Shown here: positions 47,916 to 61,800 of the stretch, in pieces
How the letters are laid out: every line of letters begins with the position of its first letter
Position numbering within the stretch: the stretch's first letter is position 1
Assembly (NCBI RefSeq): GCF_036417845.1
Contig: NC_089978.1
Location: forward strand, 163,367,962 to 163,431,961
DNA length: 64,000 bases
Source of the DNA: Apteryx mantelli
Taxonomy: Eukaryota; Chordata; Aves; Apterygiformes; Apterygidae
Direction: 5' to 3'
Position numbers and translations under genes: made by a program
Notes under the pieces: model-generated
The model's input: only the letters and a program-made list of their open reading frames with translations
Database searches by the model: none
Told to the model about the DNA's origin: nothing

Positions 47916-50900
47916 TGAGATCCTCGAGGGTTACATCGAAGGCAAAGCATTATTTCACTAAGACCACATTTAATATTCCCAGTGATGTAATGTGGCACAT
48001 TAGCTCGCCTGTGCTAAGTTTGGAGCCTCCCACTTGGACACCATTCCACCTGCCTCTTGCGAAGGTGTATGTCACCCCTCCATAGCCACTTCTCAGCACA
48101 GTTCCTTCCTCTCACTCATCTTTCCTGATATCTTTTTAGCCTCCCTAACACCTCCTCCCATTCTGTAGCATGCTGGCCTTCAAAGAACATCCCTTGCCTT
48201 GGCACAGATGGGCACAGCCAATCACTTCCCTTCAAAATGAAGTGTTGCCTCAGCAACCAAAGTTTTGAAGTCAGGCAAAGTTCTGAAAAAAAAAAGATTG
48301 TGATGGAAAATGACACTTGGGAACAAATGTATCATGTTGCCATGGCAACCTGAATACTTGCATGGAACTTGGTGTTTTGAAAATATAAAGACTGTGCTTA
48401 AAGCAAGTCCAACTGACTTAATGTATTTGTCAGGTACCTGCATGATGCCAAGTGTCTGGTGTTTATGTTTTTTTACCTGGTGTGTGACTGACTCTAACAC
48501 TTCTGAAATGGAACCAACTTCTGTTCTCACTCTGTTAGAGAACTATTTGAGACTGCAATTTTTGCTGGATTGCCTGGTCTGATATTGATCTATTGGGATT
48601 ATTTCTGTCATTGGAAGTCCTTCAGTTCTTGGTTGTCTTGATTTACACATCTGTTATTTATCTGTTATTTCATTTGGTGCTCTTTTATCCCATAGCATCT
48701 GGCTAAAAACAGCAGGTGATTTGTTCAAAAACATGGATCCCCTTCTCATTTCCACAATAATCAATCCATGCTTTGTCTTTGAGCCATGAGGTTTGTGAGG
48801 GGCTTTCAGAGGACACAACCTGATTCATTCAGCTCTACAAACTGAACCAAACAAGATTTTTCTCCAACAAGTAGGTGCCTTCTCTTCGGTTAGTTCTAGT
48901 GAGGAAGAGGAACAACCAGCCTGGGCTGGATTCCTGTGCCTCTTGGAACAGGCTCTGTTTGCAAATCCAAAGAAGGGAACCAATGTGAACTGAATTCCTG
49001 CGGGAGTTTGGAAGATGATGCAGTTCCCATCTCGTGGAGCCAACCCTCTGATTAAAGCCATGTGAGTTGAAAACAGGCTGTATGATGCACAAGGAAAACA
49101 GCCAGGGGATAGCTGGTCAAATCCTGAGAAGATTAAATCCCAAATGGCTCACACAAGAAAGGGGAATCTTGGCATTTACTGATAAGCAATCTGGGGCCCT
49201 CACATTGCATTTTGTTGCTTACAGGTGGACCCTTCTTGAGAGCTGAGCACCAGGGCTGCATGGACAGCCCTTCTAGCAGGACAAATGCCTTTGCCCACAG
49301 GGGAGTTGGCTCTCCATTTTCTGCAGGAAAACAACATGGTTGAGGATTCACCATGCTACAGGTACAGAGAGGCCAGTGATGGATCCCCACATGTCAGGCT
49401 GGGTTAGTTACATTCACAGAGTACTGCACTGTGTGGACTTTCCACCTCAGGCTGGGCTGTAGCTCAGAGATCATGTTCCATGGTACAGAGTAAGGTCTTC
49501 CTCTTTGTATTTTCTTGTCCACTGGAGGGTATGCTTCTATTACCCAAACTACCCTTGTGTTGTATAATATGCGTTTTTGCTTTATCTGCATTAGCTGCCT
49601 CCCCACTGCCATGGGAGGGGTAGTCAAATGTTGGCTATTGTTATTTTATAGGTGGTGTTGGAGGGATCTAATTTAGAGAGACACTGTGGAAGGAGTACTG
49701 GGAAACCCATGGGGGAGCAGGGAATTCTGTGCTCCTTGGCATGAGTTCAATTCACATACCTAGAGCCTGCTGCTCCTGGGCCCTCTTCCCTTCTTCTCTG
49801 CACTGAGATTCCTACTCTGTTTCACCTGATACACATGCACATCTCAGCCTGCATTGCTCCTCTCCAATTAGAGTAATAAGTAGACAGTTTATGTCAAGCA
49901 TTTTGGAGGGGATGTCAACTGTTCTTAACTTAATTACTTGGCTTTGCAAAGGTTTTTAGTCTCTCTTTTCCCCTTGACAGTTTTATTAAGAAAATAGTTT
50001 TTACTCTGGGCTCTCTCCTTTGTGTTTTTTTGTGGCATTTACAATAGGGGCTTCTCAGTGTTTTATCTCAAGTAGCTCAAATGAGAGATTGGTTTTAGAC
50101 AAAACACACAGCTGGCTCTGAGGAGACAGAAGAAGAAATGTTGACTGTTCCATAAAGAGGTACTATGTTCAGCTCCAGACACTTCAGATCTCCTGTCTCC
50201 TATCCCCACAGCTTCTTTTTTTACTGTTGGCCTTAAAGCCTGTGACAGACTTGAGGGAGAGGGCCAGGCTTGTGCTCTGTGCCAGACTCTGCTTTGCAGC
50301 AGTGCCTTCCTAATATCATTTGGGACCTCAGGGCTACGAGCTGTCCCACAGGAGTGCCCTACCAGTATGAGTGAGGATCTAGGTCCTGCAAGCTTCCCCA
50401 GAGCAGTACCACCCTGACTGTGGACCACAGTACACCAAGCTTCCTCACAGTCATACCTGGCTGCTGACGAGTGGGATGTCGCCCTTCTAAGCTGCACTGC
50501 TCTGCCTAATATCTGCTTCTTATCTACTGCTTACACAGGGCCATACAGATGGATGGAAAGATATGGTGCTTATCAGACAGATGAAGATGGGATCCAGAGA
50601 AGAGTAGGAAAGGAAATGAGGAGGAGGTAAGGTCACTTTGAATATTTACTTGAAATGGAGCCCTTGATCTGAGCTTGCTTCATGTCCATGACAGTTTTCC
50701 TGAAGACTAATTCCACAATTACACGTTAAAATCTGTAAAAAATCCATAGTCATCAGTGCGTTTGTGATTATTCCAATTTACAAGAAGGCTCGTTTATGCT
50801 CAAGCTTACAGCAATGCCACATTGTTTGCTTTTGGAGGTTTATTTCATGCCATAAGGGCTAAATATGTCTGTGAGGCACACAGTTTAGAGACTTAGAGGG

Positions 50901-53689
50901 ACAGAAACTATTTCTCAATCTATAGAAGAAAAGCAGAAAAGCTTATTTCTGGCCAAGATCATTTAGAGAAATTAAAATATTGCCCTACTCACTGTGTTTT
51001 GCTATTTCATGTGAAATGGGTCTGTGTTTTGACTGTGTACATGACATAAGACTGTTGCAGTCACTATGTCAAGGGCAGGGCATTAAAAGTAGATGGTGTA
51101 TACCTTGGTCTGAGTAGCTCACCCTGCCCCAGCAGTGGAAGCCTTGAGGGAGCAGGGTTTATGCAGGGCATTCAGATTAGGGGTGAAGGTCAGTTTCATG
51201 TTATGTTAGTATTTTTCCTGAGGTTGTAGATTCTCTATGTAGTATTAGGGATGAGTAAAGCTGGACTGGTGGGAATGAAGCAGAAATGGTTTCCTACAGA
51301 AGTCCCAGTGGATCAGTGGTGGTTTTCTAACACTTGATTGCTCATAGTTGACTCACTCTGTCCAAAGTGGACCTGATCAGCAGTGGCAAAGTCTGCTTTG
51401 TAGCACAGAGGCTGATGATGTGGATTTTTCCAGGATGGTAAAGATGGCCACATGCCATTACTTCTGACAGTTCCTGAGACTAACAGGACCTGTAGGAAAG
51501 GTTTTTTGCAGGTTAGCAGTGTTGCCTAACTATGCAGTTGCCCACAGACTTAGTGAATTAGCTGGGTTTTGTGGCTTTTAACATGTGCAAGAGTTTGTGT
51601 ATGTATATGCATGTGTGCACTCATCTGTAATTCATAAATTACCATACTCCTCAGCCAAATGAAATTGTAGCTCCTTGTTCCCAAAAGCTCCTGAGAACTG
51701 TCAGCTGAAAACACTACCAGTATAAATAACCAGGGAGACTTCATTTCAATATTTCTTGCATCCCAAAATAGGAAAATGACCACAATTTCTCACCATCCTT
51801 TATTTTTAAAAATGGCCCATGGCTAAATGAAACCCTGCTTTCTGGTCTCAACAGTTGGCACAAACATTTGTTTATAGAGTGTGTACAGATCTGCAAAACC
51901 AGTCTCAGTCCTGGGGCCAGATCAATACATCAACCAGCCCACAGGTTTTTGCTACCCCTGAAATGCTGCTGAGCTGGAACCTGCAGGAATTAATTATAAC
52001 GTCTGTGTAGGAGGAGAGAGAAGAGGGAGCTGATGGTTACACCAGATTTGGGCACCTGTGGGACAGAGGGAAGGGTGACATAGCTGAGAGTGCCAGAAAA
52101 AAGGAGGAGGTGCAGATGAAGATGGACAGATAAAGTGTCTGATGTTTGAGGTTGCCACAGATGATGCAGAAGGAAATATGAGGAAGGTAATGGGAAACAT
52201 ACATCGAGGAGAAAGGTCAGGGAAGGGACAACAGAGAGATGTCAAAGAAAAAGATGGTACCTAAGGGAACAAGGATGGGGTTGTTGCACAGGAATAAGTT
52301 ACGTATGTGGTGAAGGTGTGTGGTGGGAGCAGAAGAGACCCCGGAGAGACTGGAGAAAGGGAGTCATAAAGGAGATGCTTAGGGAGTGACTGGGGCAGCA
52401 TCACAGTGACTCTACAGCCCAGGGAGCGCAGGTTCTTGATGGGGGATGAAGCAAGACCAGCAGACCAAGGCAGGGGCTGTTAGTGTGTGCCACAAGGCTC
52501 ACAGGTTTGACTATAGTGGAGTAAATTTCTCAGCAGTGGCTGGAGCATTAGCAGTGACACCAAGACCCAGGGTCAGCAGACTGCCAGTGCAGGCAGCCAG
52601 CTTTGGAGGTATCAGTCACAGACTGCCTTGGAGCAGCAGGAGGTAGCTGGTGGGGCTTGGTGCTGTGGACGGGGATGAAAAACCAGGAGGTGTGGGCAGT
52701 GATATCTGTGAGGCAGTAGACCTAGATGCAGCCCAGCTCCTTCTAACAGGCGCAGAGCCTTCCTCTGGGCCCCAGAAGATCCAGAGCTGTGCTCCTGCTT
52801 CTTTTGCATGACCCTGAGAGCCTCTAGTTTGGCGCTGAAGAGTGTGTGACCATTTTCTAACAGTCAGTGTGAGATGCAATGGTAAAATGGGTTTTTCGGC
52901 AACCATTTCCTCAACAGAATTCTCAACCCTGATGAGGAGAGGGCCGGATTCTCCTCTTCGGACCAGTTTGTATCACAGTGGAATTTGACAGGGTCAGCTT
53001 TTGATACCGGTGGGTGATGGTCTGTCCTTGGGCGGACGTGCTCAAGGCCTGCCCTAGAGCCTGGGGCGCCGTACACCAGGGCTGCAGGGGCCACACTGCT
53101 GGTGCATGGGCAGGGGTTGGTAGTCTGCAGAGCAACTCAGTAAAAGGCTGTGTCCATAGGCTGCAAGGCTGGCATCCAGCCCTGAGTCAGAAAGCAGTAC
53201 CACTGTGAAAGGATGGTGGCAGCATGATCTCCTGATGTCCAGGGAAACATCTGTTCTCCAGTCACTCAGAAGAATATAGTTGAAAGAGGCACAAGTCTGC
53301 TGATTAAGTTAACATCCAGGAACACCTGAGATCAGAAGAGAGGGGGAAAGCATTATCTCTAAGTACCTAGGCCATCAGGATGGACCTGAAGTACAGCAGA
53401 GTGGAACAAGCAACGGCAGATATACTAAACTAAATGACTCAGAAAAAGGTTGGTCATACTTGATTTGCCAGAGCCAATTTGTGGTGAGTGTGTAGGCCGT
53501 GACATGCAGCAACAATCCCTTTCAGATGATATGGTTTGAGGCAACGGTGAATCTATTGTCTTGGGAAACACTGCCCCTAGAGGCCTTCAGGCAATGATGT
53601 GTAACCATGAGGAGGGTTGATTTCAGCAGAAGTGGGGTGGGAGGGGGGTCACAGGCAAGTGACTTTGTATTGTCAGTCGGCAACACTGG
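47916..53689. other. Intergenic DNA downstream of MCM5, part 3
   Basis: No exon, RNA gene or clear mobile element recognised in these 5.8 kb. The longest open frames (144 codons or fewer) show no domain or splice context. Confidence 0.5.
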
Positions 53690-53910
53690 TCAGTAAATAA
53701 AAAATTGCATTGCAACAAAAATTTTCGTTTGAAACAAAAATATTAGTTTTTTCCAAACCTTCATATTCCTAATTTTTACTTTGTCACAGAGAAAAGAAAA
53801 ATATTGGGATTTCAGAAGAAAAAAATCCCAATTATTTTAATTTTCAGATTTCAGGCTGAAACCAGGAATTAAAATTGGTGAAAATGGCTATCTATTTTGG
53901 CAGGAAGAAA
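53690..53910. repeat. AT-rich degraded repeat of aaaattt/gaaacaaa type
   Basis: Recurring caaaaattttcgtttgaaac, atcccaattattttaatttt and ggaattaaaattggtgaaaa motifs suggest a decayed palindromic repeat like that at 62410-62840. Family not identified. Confidence 0.3.
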
Positions 53911-54568
53911 AAAAATCATATCTAAATATTTCAGGGGAAAAGTCACATGGCTTTTTACGATACTGTTCTGCTATGCCCTGTCCCAGGGCCCTGTCTCTCT
54001 CTCAGCTTCCACACAGGGTGATTCCACAAATGCTCACTTAAGGCAGCATTTGGTAACAATGTCCTTTCAGTGGAGTTTTCACAGCGTGATCCAGATAACA
54101 GAACAAAACATTTCTTCTCCTAAAAACAGCTCTCAGTCAGTCTCTGGGCACTCTCAGCTTGGTTATACAAGTGGCTTTTGAGTACAAAATCTGGTTTGGT
54201 CATTACAAGCTCCCATCCTTAAATATTTATGTTGGTGCTTCATGGGAAATGTTTACTCCTGCTTCTCTGAGTTCCATCCGTTAAACAAATGGGTATTGCT
54301 TAATGAAAAGCACTCTGCAAAATAACTCCCTTTGCTCAGAGACAGGGGGTGAGGAGAGGAAATAAATAGAGAAAGAAGAGATGTATATCTTCTTCTCTTT
54401 GAATTGCAGTTTTGTGGCAGGATCCCCCATTCTGCAGATTTGTTATACACAGGGTTGTTTGACTTCAGAGTTAACATCCATAAAGCAAACTAATTCATTT
54501 TAAGCTTCCCATATGACTCTCAAAAAGAACAAGGTATTCCTTTGCACTGCAACACAATGGGGAGTCTT

Positions 54569-54592
54569 TTGTTTTTCTTTTTTTTTTTTTTA
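54569..54592. repeat. T-rich low-complexity tract
   Basis: An almost pure poly(T) run. Confidence 0.8.
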
Positions 54593-57265
54593 ATTTCCCA
54601 CCCTAGCACAGTGGGATGTGTTTCTAAAGTATGCTATTCCTTTTTCTTGTCAAAGTAGGATCCCTGTTTCATAGTAGAGGAGAAGTGACCTTGTCCAATT
54701 AAGAGGAGTCAGGACCTTTAGGGAAAAGTGTAGTGTTATCACACTGGGTTCAGCAGAGGGCTGGTTAACATTGCAGCTGGCTCTCTAAATCAAAGTTCAC
54801 AAATATAAAACTCAAAGATTTAAAAAACAATGATACTGATTATTAAATGGAGCCAGATTGTTTAGAAAACATTATGAAGATTAATGCTTGTGTTGTAGCA
54901 GCTTCCAGACAATGGCTCTCAGTTCCTTTTGCTGGTGCATTATGTTCGCTCTGGCTCTAGGAATGGTACTACTCATGCAACAGTCCCAGCACAACAGTAT
55001 TTAAAGAAAAGTGCTCTCTGAGGTCCTAGACCCTGAAGGCATGAGAAGAATTACTAGTTACAACTATATACATCAGGTAACCTGTTAAAATGTGGTTGTA
55101 ATCAGAGAAGTGTACGGTAAGATAAAAAGAACACCTATTAGAACCATAGTTCTCCCCTACATACCTCAGTGTTTCTGCTGATCGCAGTGACAGAAATAGG
55201 AGTCATAATTTCCAAAGTAGGTTCACATGATTCAAGTCAGTGGAGCTGATGCAAATGTAAGGTAAAAACAGTCTTGGTGGTGCAAACCCAAGGTCCAGAT
55301 TGTCTCTGCCTCTTCCAGCAGACAGTTTTGCATGCATGGGGAAGCACACAGTGTGCAGGGTAAATCATGAGTGAACTTTCCCCAGAGAAACCTTCCAAAA
55401 ATCAGTGATTTAGGGTTTCCTAAGCTGGAAGATGCCTCTGGCTGACTATGTTTAATAACCTCCAAAGAACTCAGTTTTAGCTTCCACAACACCTCAGCGA
55501 GGAGTTCCACTGTGCAATAATGAACACTTTTTGCCAAGATTCAGACAGTTCTTACTGCTGTTGTTTTAACTATGTTTCTACACTTGGCAGTCTTGAAAAC
55601 ATGAGTGATGACAGGAATGTGAACCAGATGCAATTCTGCATGTGTTAGTATTGTGAACTGAATTCAACATGCCGGCTGTAGACTCTTTATTGCTAAAGAG
55701 AGAAAAAAATTCCTGGCTGAGTTACCATGCAGCAGTCTGCTGGTAAGCAGAAAAGCCTCATCAAGGAAATAGGCAAACAAATTTCTCCAAACTTTATTAT
55801 TCTTATTTATAAGATGAGAGTATTTCATATTCCTGAGAAATAACATGCAAAGTTATTTCAAAGAATAATTTTGCAGAACACTTCAATCATAAATTCTATG
55901 ACCAAAGAAGGGTTTCTTTGTGTTTTTGAATTACTCTTCCAAAATCCATTTAGCATACATGATTTTCCACTGATATGAAACACACTTATTTGGCCAGTGA
56001 GTACTACTGGGATGCCACAGTGTTCTGGAGCCAAATGGCATTCCTACAGCCTTCCCTGGTACTAGTCTTAGCCACGCACATAGGTGAAATATGTGAAGGT
56101 AACTGTGGATCTTTCATCTTATCAAAATGTTCCTAGAATGATAGAAGAGGGAGAGGTTGAAACAGCTGTTAAGAAAATAGGGTTATGCAGGAGCGAAATA
56201 TTTCACATAACAAACAAAAATAAAATAATAAACCAAACATTACAAATTAATTAGGCAACAGAAAGAAAAGCAGAAGTATTTTGACATGTAACAGTACATT
56301 CTCATGGAGACACTCTTTATGCAACTTAGTGCCATGGGTTTGCGCTCTACTCACCATTTAAGGAGATCCTGCGTTATCTGTGTATCATTGCAACACTGAT
56401 CCTAGAATTCAATGAATAATTGTGCTTGCTTTCAGTTCCAGCCCCTCAGCTTGGTTTCTATAGCCTTGTTCTTGTAACCACTTTTGAGATGGTGCCTGAT
56501 ATTGTTCCACTTATTCATTAATAACAAGTTTCTTCTGAAGTAAACATTAGCCAGGCTTACATGAAGTTTTTAATAAACTTCTCTTCCACTGTATACATTA
56601 AACTGAAAAATTATCGATGACCTCTTTTGCAACCCATTAATGATGACACACAATTTGGCTGATGAATCATGAATTTGCTGTAGATTTAGGCTATGTCTGT
56701 GTCCATCTCAGTGGAGTCTGTCCCCTTCTTCTCCATGGTAACTGCTCTGCTTCTGACATCACTAGCCAAAATAGAGCATGTAGGTTATAAAATCCTGAGG
56801 GGTTGTGGGATGGAGAATGGTAGAGACAGACTGAAAATATAATTCAGTAAAGGAAACTTCCTAATGCTTGAGACACTGGCAAGTGTTCAGGCAAAGGACA
56901 TATTAGAAATGGGAATATCAGCATTTGGGAGCTAGAAATTTGGGTAAGGTTATTGAGACAAGTCTAGTAAGCAAAACAAACTGAGACTCCTTTTTGGAGT
57001 GAGTCATGATGCACTCTATTCATATGATTTTCTTTCTCAGAATCAGAAATCCTCTCCATCACACTGAGGATAAAGGGCTCCATGTTGGGAGTCAAGAAAA
57101 CTCTTTGGCAATTAGGGAAGGCAGAACAGAAATCTCAGAATAATGTATTAAAGCAGATGCCAGTACTGCCGAAACTTTATCACAAATCCTGTGACTGGGC
57201 ATATTTCTATTCTAAAGCCCAGACCCCAGAAACCAGGCACTAGATGAACATCTTAACTTCAACTG
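54593..57265. other. Intergenic DNA downstream of MCM5, part 4
   Basis: AT-rich, no supported gene. It was searched by eye for an upstream exon of the TMEM231-like segment at 58084 without a convincing hit. Confidence 0.45.
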
Positions 57266-57320
57266 AAAAAAAAAAAAAAAAAGAAAAAAAAAACAGAAGG
57301 CCCCCCCCCCCCCCAAAAAA
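57266..57320. repeat. Poly(A) and poly(C) homopolymer block
   Basis: A-runs (about 17 and 10 bases, separated by G), a short spacer, then 14 C (57301-57314) followed by 6 A. Homopolymers of this kind are prone to length errors. Confidence 0.9.
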
Positions 57321-58083
57321 TCAGACTTTTTGTGGTAGGAGAGACAAATCTGAAAAGAAGGCCAATACACTTTGGCAGTTCAAAATCAGAAGGGAAAGAA
57401 AATGTACTGACAGTTTCTCATCCATTTACATTCCTTAGTTCAATGTAAAATTGTGAAAATTTTAGATCTCAATTTAATGCTTTGGAGCTGTCAGTAATGT
57501 GATTTGGATGCCATTGAAGGCCAGGAGAGCTTAGAACTTGTAATGAAGGTTGGGGGGTGAGGGAGGAGACTGCAAACATGCACAAAGGTCGAGAGGATGG
57601 GAGGATGTTTAGACTCATCTCTGTTCATTTTAACAAGGCTGTCAGTCTTGGGAGGGTTAAATGTTTCCAGAGGAATGGAAACTCAGCTTCAGCTTTGTCA
57701 GAGCTCTGACGCGTCAACACATATAAAATAAACAGAAGTAGAACATTAAGGTAATGCACATACACCAGGTCTGTGCAATGTCAGGATCATTCTGGTTCAC
57801 TTCACAAAATTATTATCCCTTTTTGACTTGCACAGTTAGCCAATTTTAAATGCCCTGTGGACTGTTTCATTTAGGAGAAGAAACTGATAATGGAGCCCAG
57901 TATTTCTTTAGTGCAACCCTGCTTTATTTACAAAGAAGGTACATGAAACCTGGTTTACTTGGACAAAACAGGAATGAAACAGCAGGAGAGAATTTCTTTG
58001 ATCACAATTATGGGCCAGTAGCTAGTCCAAAATCTTTTCCTCTATGTTCTTTCATTCTTGTGTTTTCTCTTTCTCAATGCTAG

Positions 58084-58413
58084 CTTTTTTTCAATAAACC
58101 AGTTGTATTTAGAGGCTTTGTTTATTTTTACTTTGAAATATGTCTTCTCGGAAATTCAGAAGGCAAGTTGTCCTGTGAACAGCAGAAAGAGTATAATGTG
58201 GTTTCCTATAAATTTGTACCCAATGACCCCGTATCTATCTCCACTCAGAGCCCAAATGACACATATGCTGATCATCTGGCTGATATCCATTTGCAGTTTG
58301 ACTTGACAACACACCAAAAAGGAAAAATAACTGTTACATTTACACTGTGGCCTTTCCCTCAGCAAGTTCGTAGCTTGGATTTCTTTGCTTGCTCATTGAT
58401 TTTCATGAAGCTT
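58084..58413 (+). CDS. Candidate internal exon of a TMEM231-like gene (unproven)
   Basis: A 110-codon segment, phase 0 to phase 0, lies between a good acceptor (tctctttctcaatgctag) and a plausible donor (CTT|GTAAGA at 58414) with no stop inside. Its translation shows in order KPVVF, LLGNSEG (residues 21-27), EYN (36-38), SIST (51-54), NDTYADHLADIHLQFDL and GKITVTFTL. The transition-zone membrane protein TMEM231 has a similar series in its middle (QPTVRF, LLGPESDG, AFN, LVST, QDGKTDMLHFKLEL, VQLILTF) with nearly equal spacing. Family knowledge: TMEM231 belongs to the MKS/B9 complex at the base of cilia. Inference: this could be a diverged paralogue exon or a pseudogene relic. No matching N-terminal or C-terminal exons were found, and an open frame of this length is not rare in AT-rich DNA. 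Recall-based alignment only. Confidence 0.25.
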
Positions 58414-58557
58414 GTAAGAATTTGACGTCTTTGAGACTTTCACTGTAGAAAGTAGAGGGGCTGATGGACACACATTGTTGTCTCACGTCTTACTTCCTTA
58501 GGACAACCAGATGAAAAAGAAAAATTCTACCTTTCTTTTTTTTAATTTCAGAAAGCT

Positions 58558-58615
58558 AAAGAAAGAAAAAAAAAGAAGAAGGAAGAGAGGAAGGGAGGGA
58601 GGAAGGGAAGGACAA
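58558..58615. repeat. Purine-rich low-complexity tract
   Basis: gaaagaaaaaaaaagaagaa followed by GGGA/GGAA units, entirely A and G over most of its length. Confidence 0.8.
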
Positions 58616-58860
58616 ATATGAGGAACAAGAAAAAGTACATTTTAAGTCAACTTGGGAGGAGAAAGAAGCAAGGGAACAAGCAATTGAGAAGAAACAGGGA
58701 TGAAGAATCAAAATTAATCTCCACATGTAATTTAGGTAAAGGAATTTCACTCCATTCATTTTATAAAATGAATAAAGCTGCCATGCAAATACTGGTGCAA
58801 TTAAATCATATTTCTCTGTTGAAGTCAAACATAAAAGAATAACGAAATTTAGTTATGCCA

Positions 58861-61800
58861 TCTGTAGGAATGGCTGCCAAATGTCTGCTGTCTCTGTTTA
58901 TTTTGATGAATCTGAATGAGTTCTGCCCACAGTAAGTAAGCACAGCATATATAAAATTATATTAAGAGAAGAGGTGACATGATGAGATCCTGTCTCTAAC
59001 CTATTTTAGCCAGATCCTTAAATCTGCACATTCCAAAATAGTTTTGGCTAAAAGGATGCATCTTATGTTGCTGTCAAAGACTGAAGATGATAGAGATTGT
59101 GGACAGGTGTCCAGTAGGCCTGAGGGCACTAGGTTGTGCCAGCTGCCGGGAGCCACTGGAGAGAGGCAGCAGGTCCCAGCCCTTGTCTCCAGCTCAGCCC
59201 TGAACTCTATAGGCTGCAGGTGCAGGCGCAAGGGATCTCAAACTAGCTCTTTGGTGCCTCTTGCCTCTTTGAGAGCCAGGGTCTCACAGATCCTGTAGAT
59301 TAGCTATTGCCACACAGCTACAAGGAGAGAAATAGTGTGGCCTAGCACCTTCAAAACCTCCTGCCTTACTCCACATTGCAAGGTACGTTCCATTCTGCCT
59401 CTGCACCGTGCAGCAGTCTTTCCTCCATCTGCAATGGACATTGGGTCAGGCTACAGGGGGGTAGACAGCCTGGGTGAGCAGAGAGACTGTGACATCCCCC
59501 AATGGAAATGTTCTGCCTCCAGTCCTCACAGCTGTGCATGTATAACATGAAATCTGCACTGATGTTAGTAATGATGCTGTAAAGGCAAGATTTGTCATAC
59601 AAGGTAACTGGGTCTGAAACCACTCAGACTGACATCTTTACTTGCTCCCAAGACCAGATAAGAAGCAGGTACAGATCAGGAAGGGGAATAGAAACAGTCG
59701 GCATGGAATGATTCAGACATGAGTAAGGCGAGCCCAGAGTCAAAAACATTATTTATAGTTTAGGGATGATGAAGAAATCTCATCAGCTCTTCCCAGGTCA
59801 CTGTGTTTCACCAGTGGGCACTTGCAAGTCTCAGATGTTAGACTCCCACCTCACATTTTCCCATATCTCATACTTTTGCCACACTGTGACCCCTGTGTGA
59901 CAGGTGGTCTGAACTGTGCAATTCATCAGCATGCTGCAAGTACCCTGTGAGGTCACAGAAAGTTGCACCTGACAGAGTAACGGAGCATATGAATAGATTA
60001 AAATCTGTAAGGAGACAATACATAGCTGATGAGAATCAGCCCAAGAGCCTGAATCCTACCTAACACAAGCCTAGCTAACACACTGCAGCAGGGATCCAGC
60101 TAAAGGAGCAGAGAGGGTTTAGGTGTTCGCTTCCGGGGTGGGCAGGCAGACTGGATACTCTTTTAAGGGTAGAGATGGCCCTCCTTTTTCTAGACTGATT
60201 GAAGAGCACTGCTGCCCATCTCAAAGGTGGACAGAAGGTTTTTTGGTCTTTGGGCTCAGTTGTCCTGCTCTTCTGTGTGGGCTTGAAATAAAGCTTTGTT
60301 GAGGAGATTTGGTTTCTTGCTGACGTGACTGGTGCGCTTATTGTCCAGAGCTGATTGGAGGCCTGACCAGCTTCTTTAGGTCCCCATGTCCCACGAGAGC
60401 CTTAGCAGAAGACATGCTTCCAACCATTGCCTAACATGCTAGTCTTTCCATTATCCTGCCTTAAGATGCAGATATGTCAAGTGACAAATGTGTGGGTTTG
60501 CTCCAATCATGTGGCAAAGCATGGATAAACCCTAGTTGTAACACCTGCTGTGTTATCTGATCTAGGATGCAGGGGCTGATGTGTAGATCAGAAGAAAGTG
60601 GAAGACCCTGCAAACTGGTGTTCCTCCTATCAGACCAGAAGCCAGGTACTGGTTAACACAGTGTTTGGTTTCTCCAGACCAGTGGCTTCTCTGCTTCTTA
60701 CTGACTGTGCCCCAATGTTTGCAATCTGCTTCAGAAGACATGGAGTGATTCAGGTTTTAGAATGGGCTCATTTGATTGCAGCACTATGTGCCAGGAGTGT
60801 GCTAGTGAGAAAAATGGAGTGGGATTTAAGTCCTATAAGAACAGCAGATTTAGATATAAAAAGGAAATGACAAGGAAGGCAATGACGTGATCTTAACTGT
60901 GGAGTTTCTGGATTCCCCTATTTTATTTGGTAGCTGTACTTAATATTCCCCCATAGCAAAAGACACACTCCTGAGCATGGGGTGGAATTACACCTGTTGC
61001 CTGGTTGGGAAGAACAGTCTTAGGTTATGGAGTGGTGGTTGCTATAGCTTGGCTGAGGAGAAAGCTCTTAGGTAGGCAGAGGATGTCTATGTGCTGATAG
61101 GCAGATGATGTTATATAATGTGAGGTTTGTTGCCATTGGACCCAAGTTGTAGCTATTACTGCAGATAATTACAGGTGTTGCAATTTTATCAGCACACTTT
61201 TTCTAGAACTATATATCTTAGCACTTTTTAAAAGAAGCAACCCACAACAGGTATGCTAATTAGCAAGCAGTGCTGATAGGAGAGCCTGAAAAGGCACTGG
61301 AGAAAAAATGCTGCAAATCATTCACAGGATCAGGCCATGCTGGTCTAAGCCAAAGTCAGATCCTGCGGTCTCCTGGCTTTGTAGGTGAGGCTTCAATTCA
61401 CATTACTCTTGACTCCTTTGTACACTGAGGTTGCATACACAATATTTCCTGAGCAGAAACAGATGCAGACAGGCTCATACAAATTATACGTGCAGCAGAG
61501 CAGAGCTTAGCACAGCCTGAAAACCCTGCAGTAGGCACCAGGTGAGTACACAGGCAGCGAGGCTGTGCTGTGATGGCTGCTCTGCTAGTGCAAGCTAGTT
61601 TTCAGCCAGCTAGGATGTCCTCAGGCAAGCCAGGCAAGACACATGCTCTGCACAGCAGGTCCCAGTTGGAAACTTCTGGGCATTTCAGGAGGCTACTAAA
61701 ACCGATACTGGCTGAAGGAAATGGCACCCCACTTCAGAAATGAAACACAAAGTCTTCTCTTTTACATTCCCATAAACCACACAAGATTTGCCCTTTTTTT

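Noticed and set aside
56346-56420. ALYSPFKEILRYLCIIATLI, considered as an N-terminal TMEM231-like exon
   Set aside because: Only a few residues match, there is no in-frame ATG just before it, the frame stops soon after, and no donor fits. Pattern-matching noise is likely.
58618-58842. 74-codon Lys-rich frame after an acceptor-like tttcag, considered as the exon after 58413
   Set aside because: Its first part is a purine-rich simple repeat giving Lys/Arg runs, with no match to the family's next segment.
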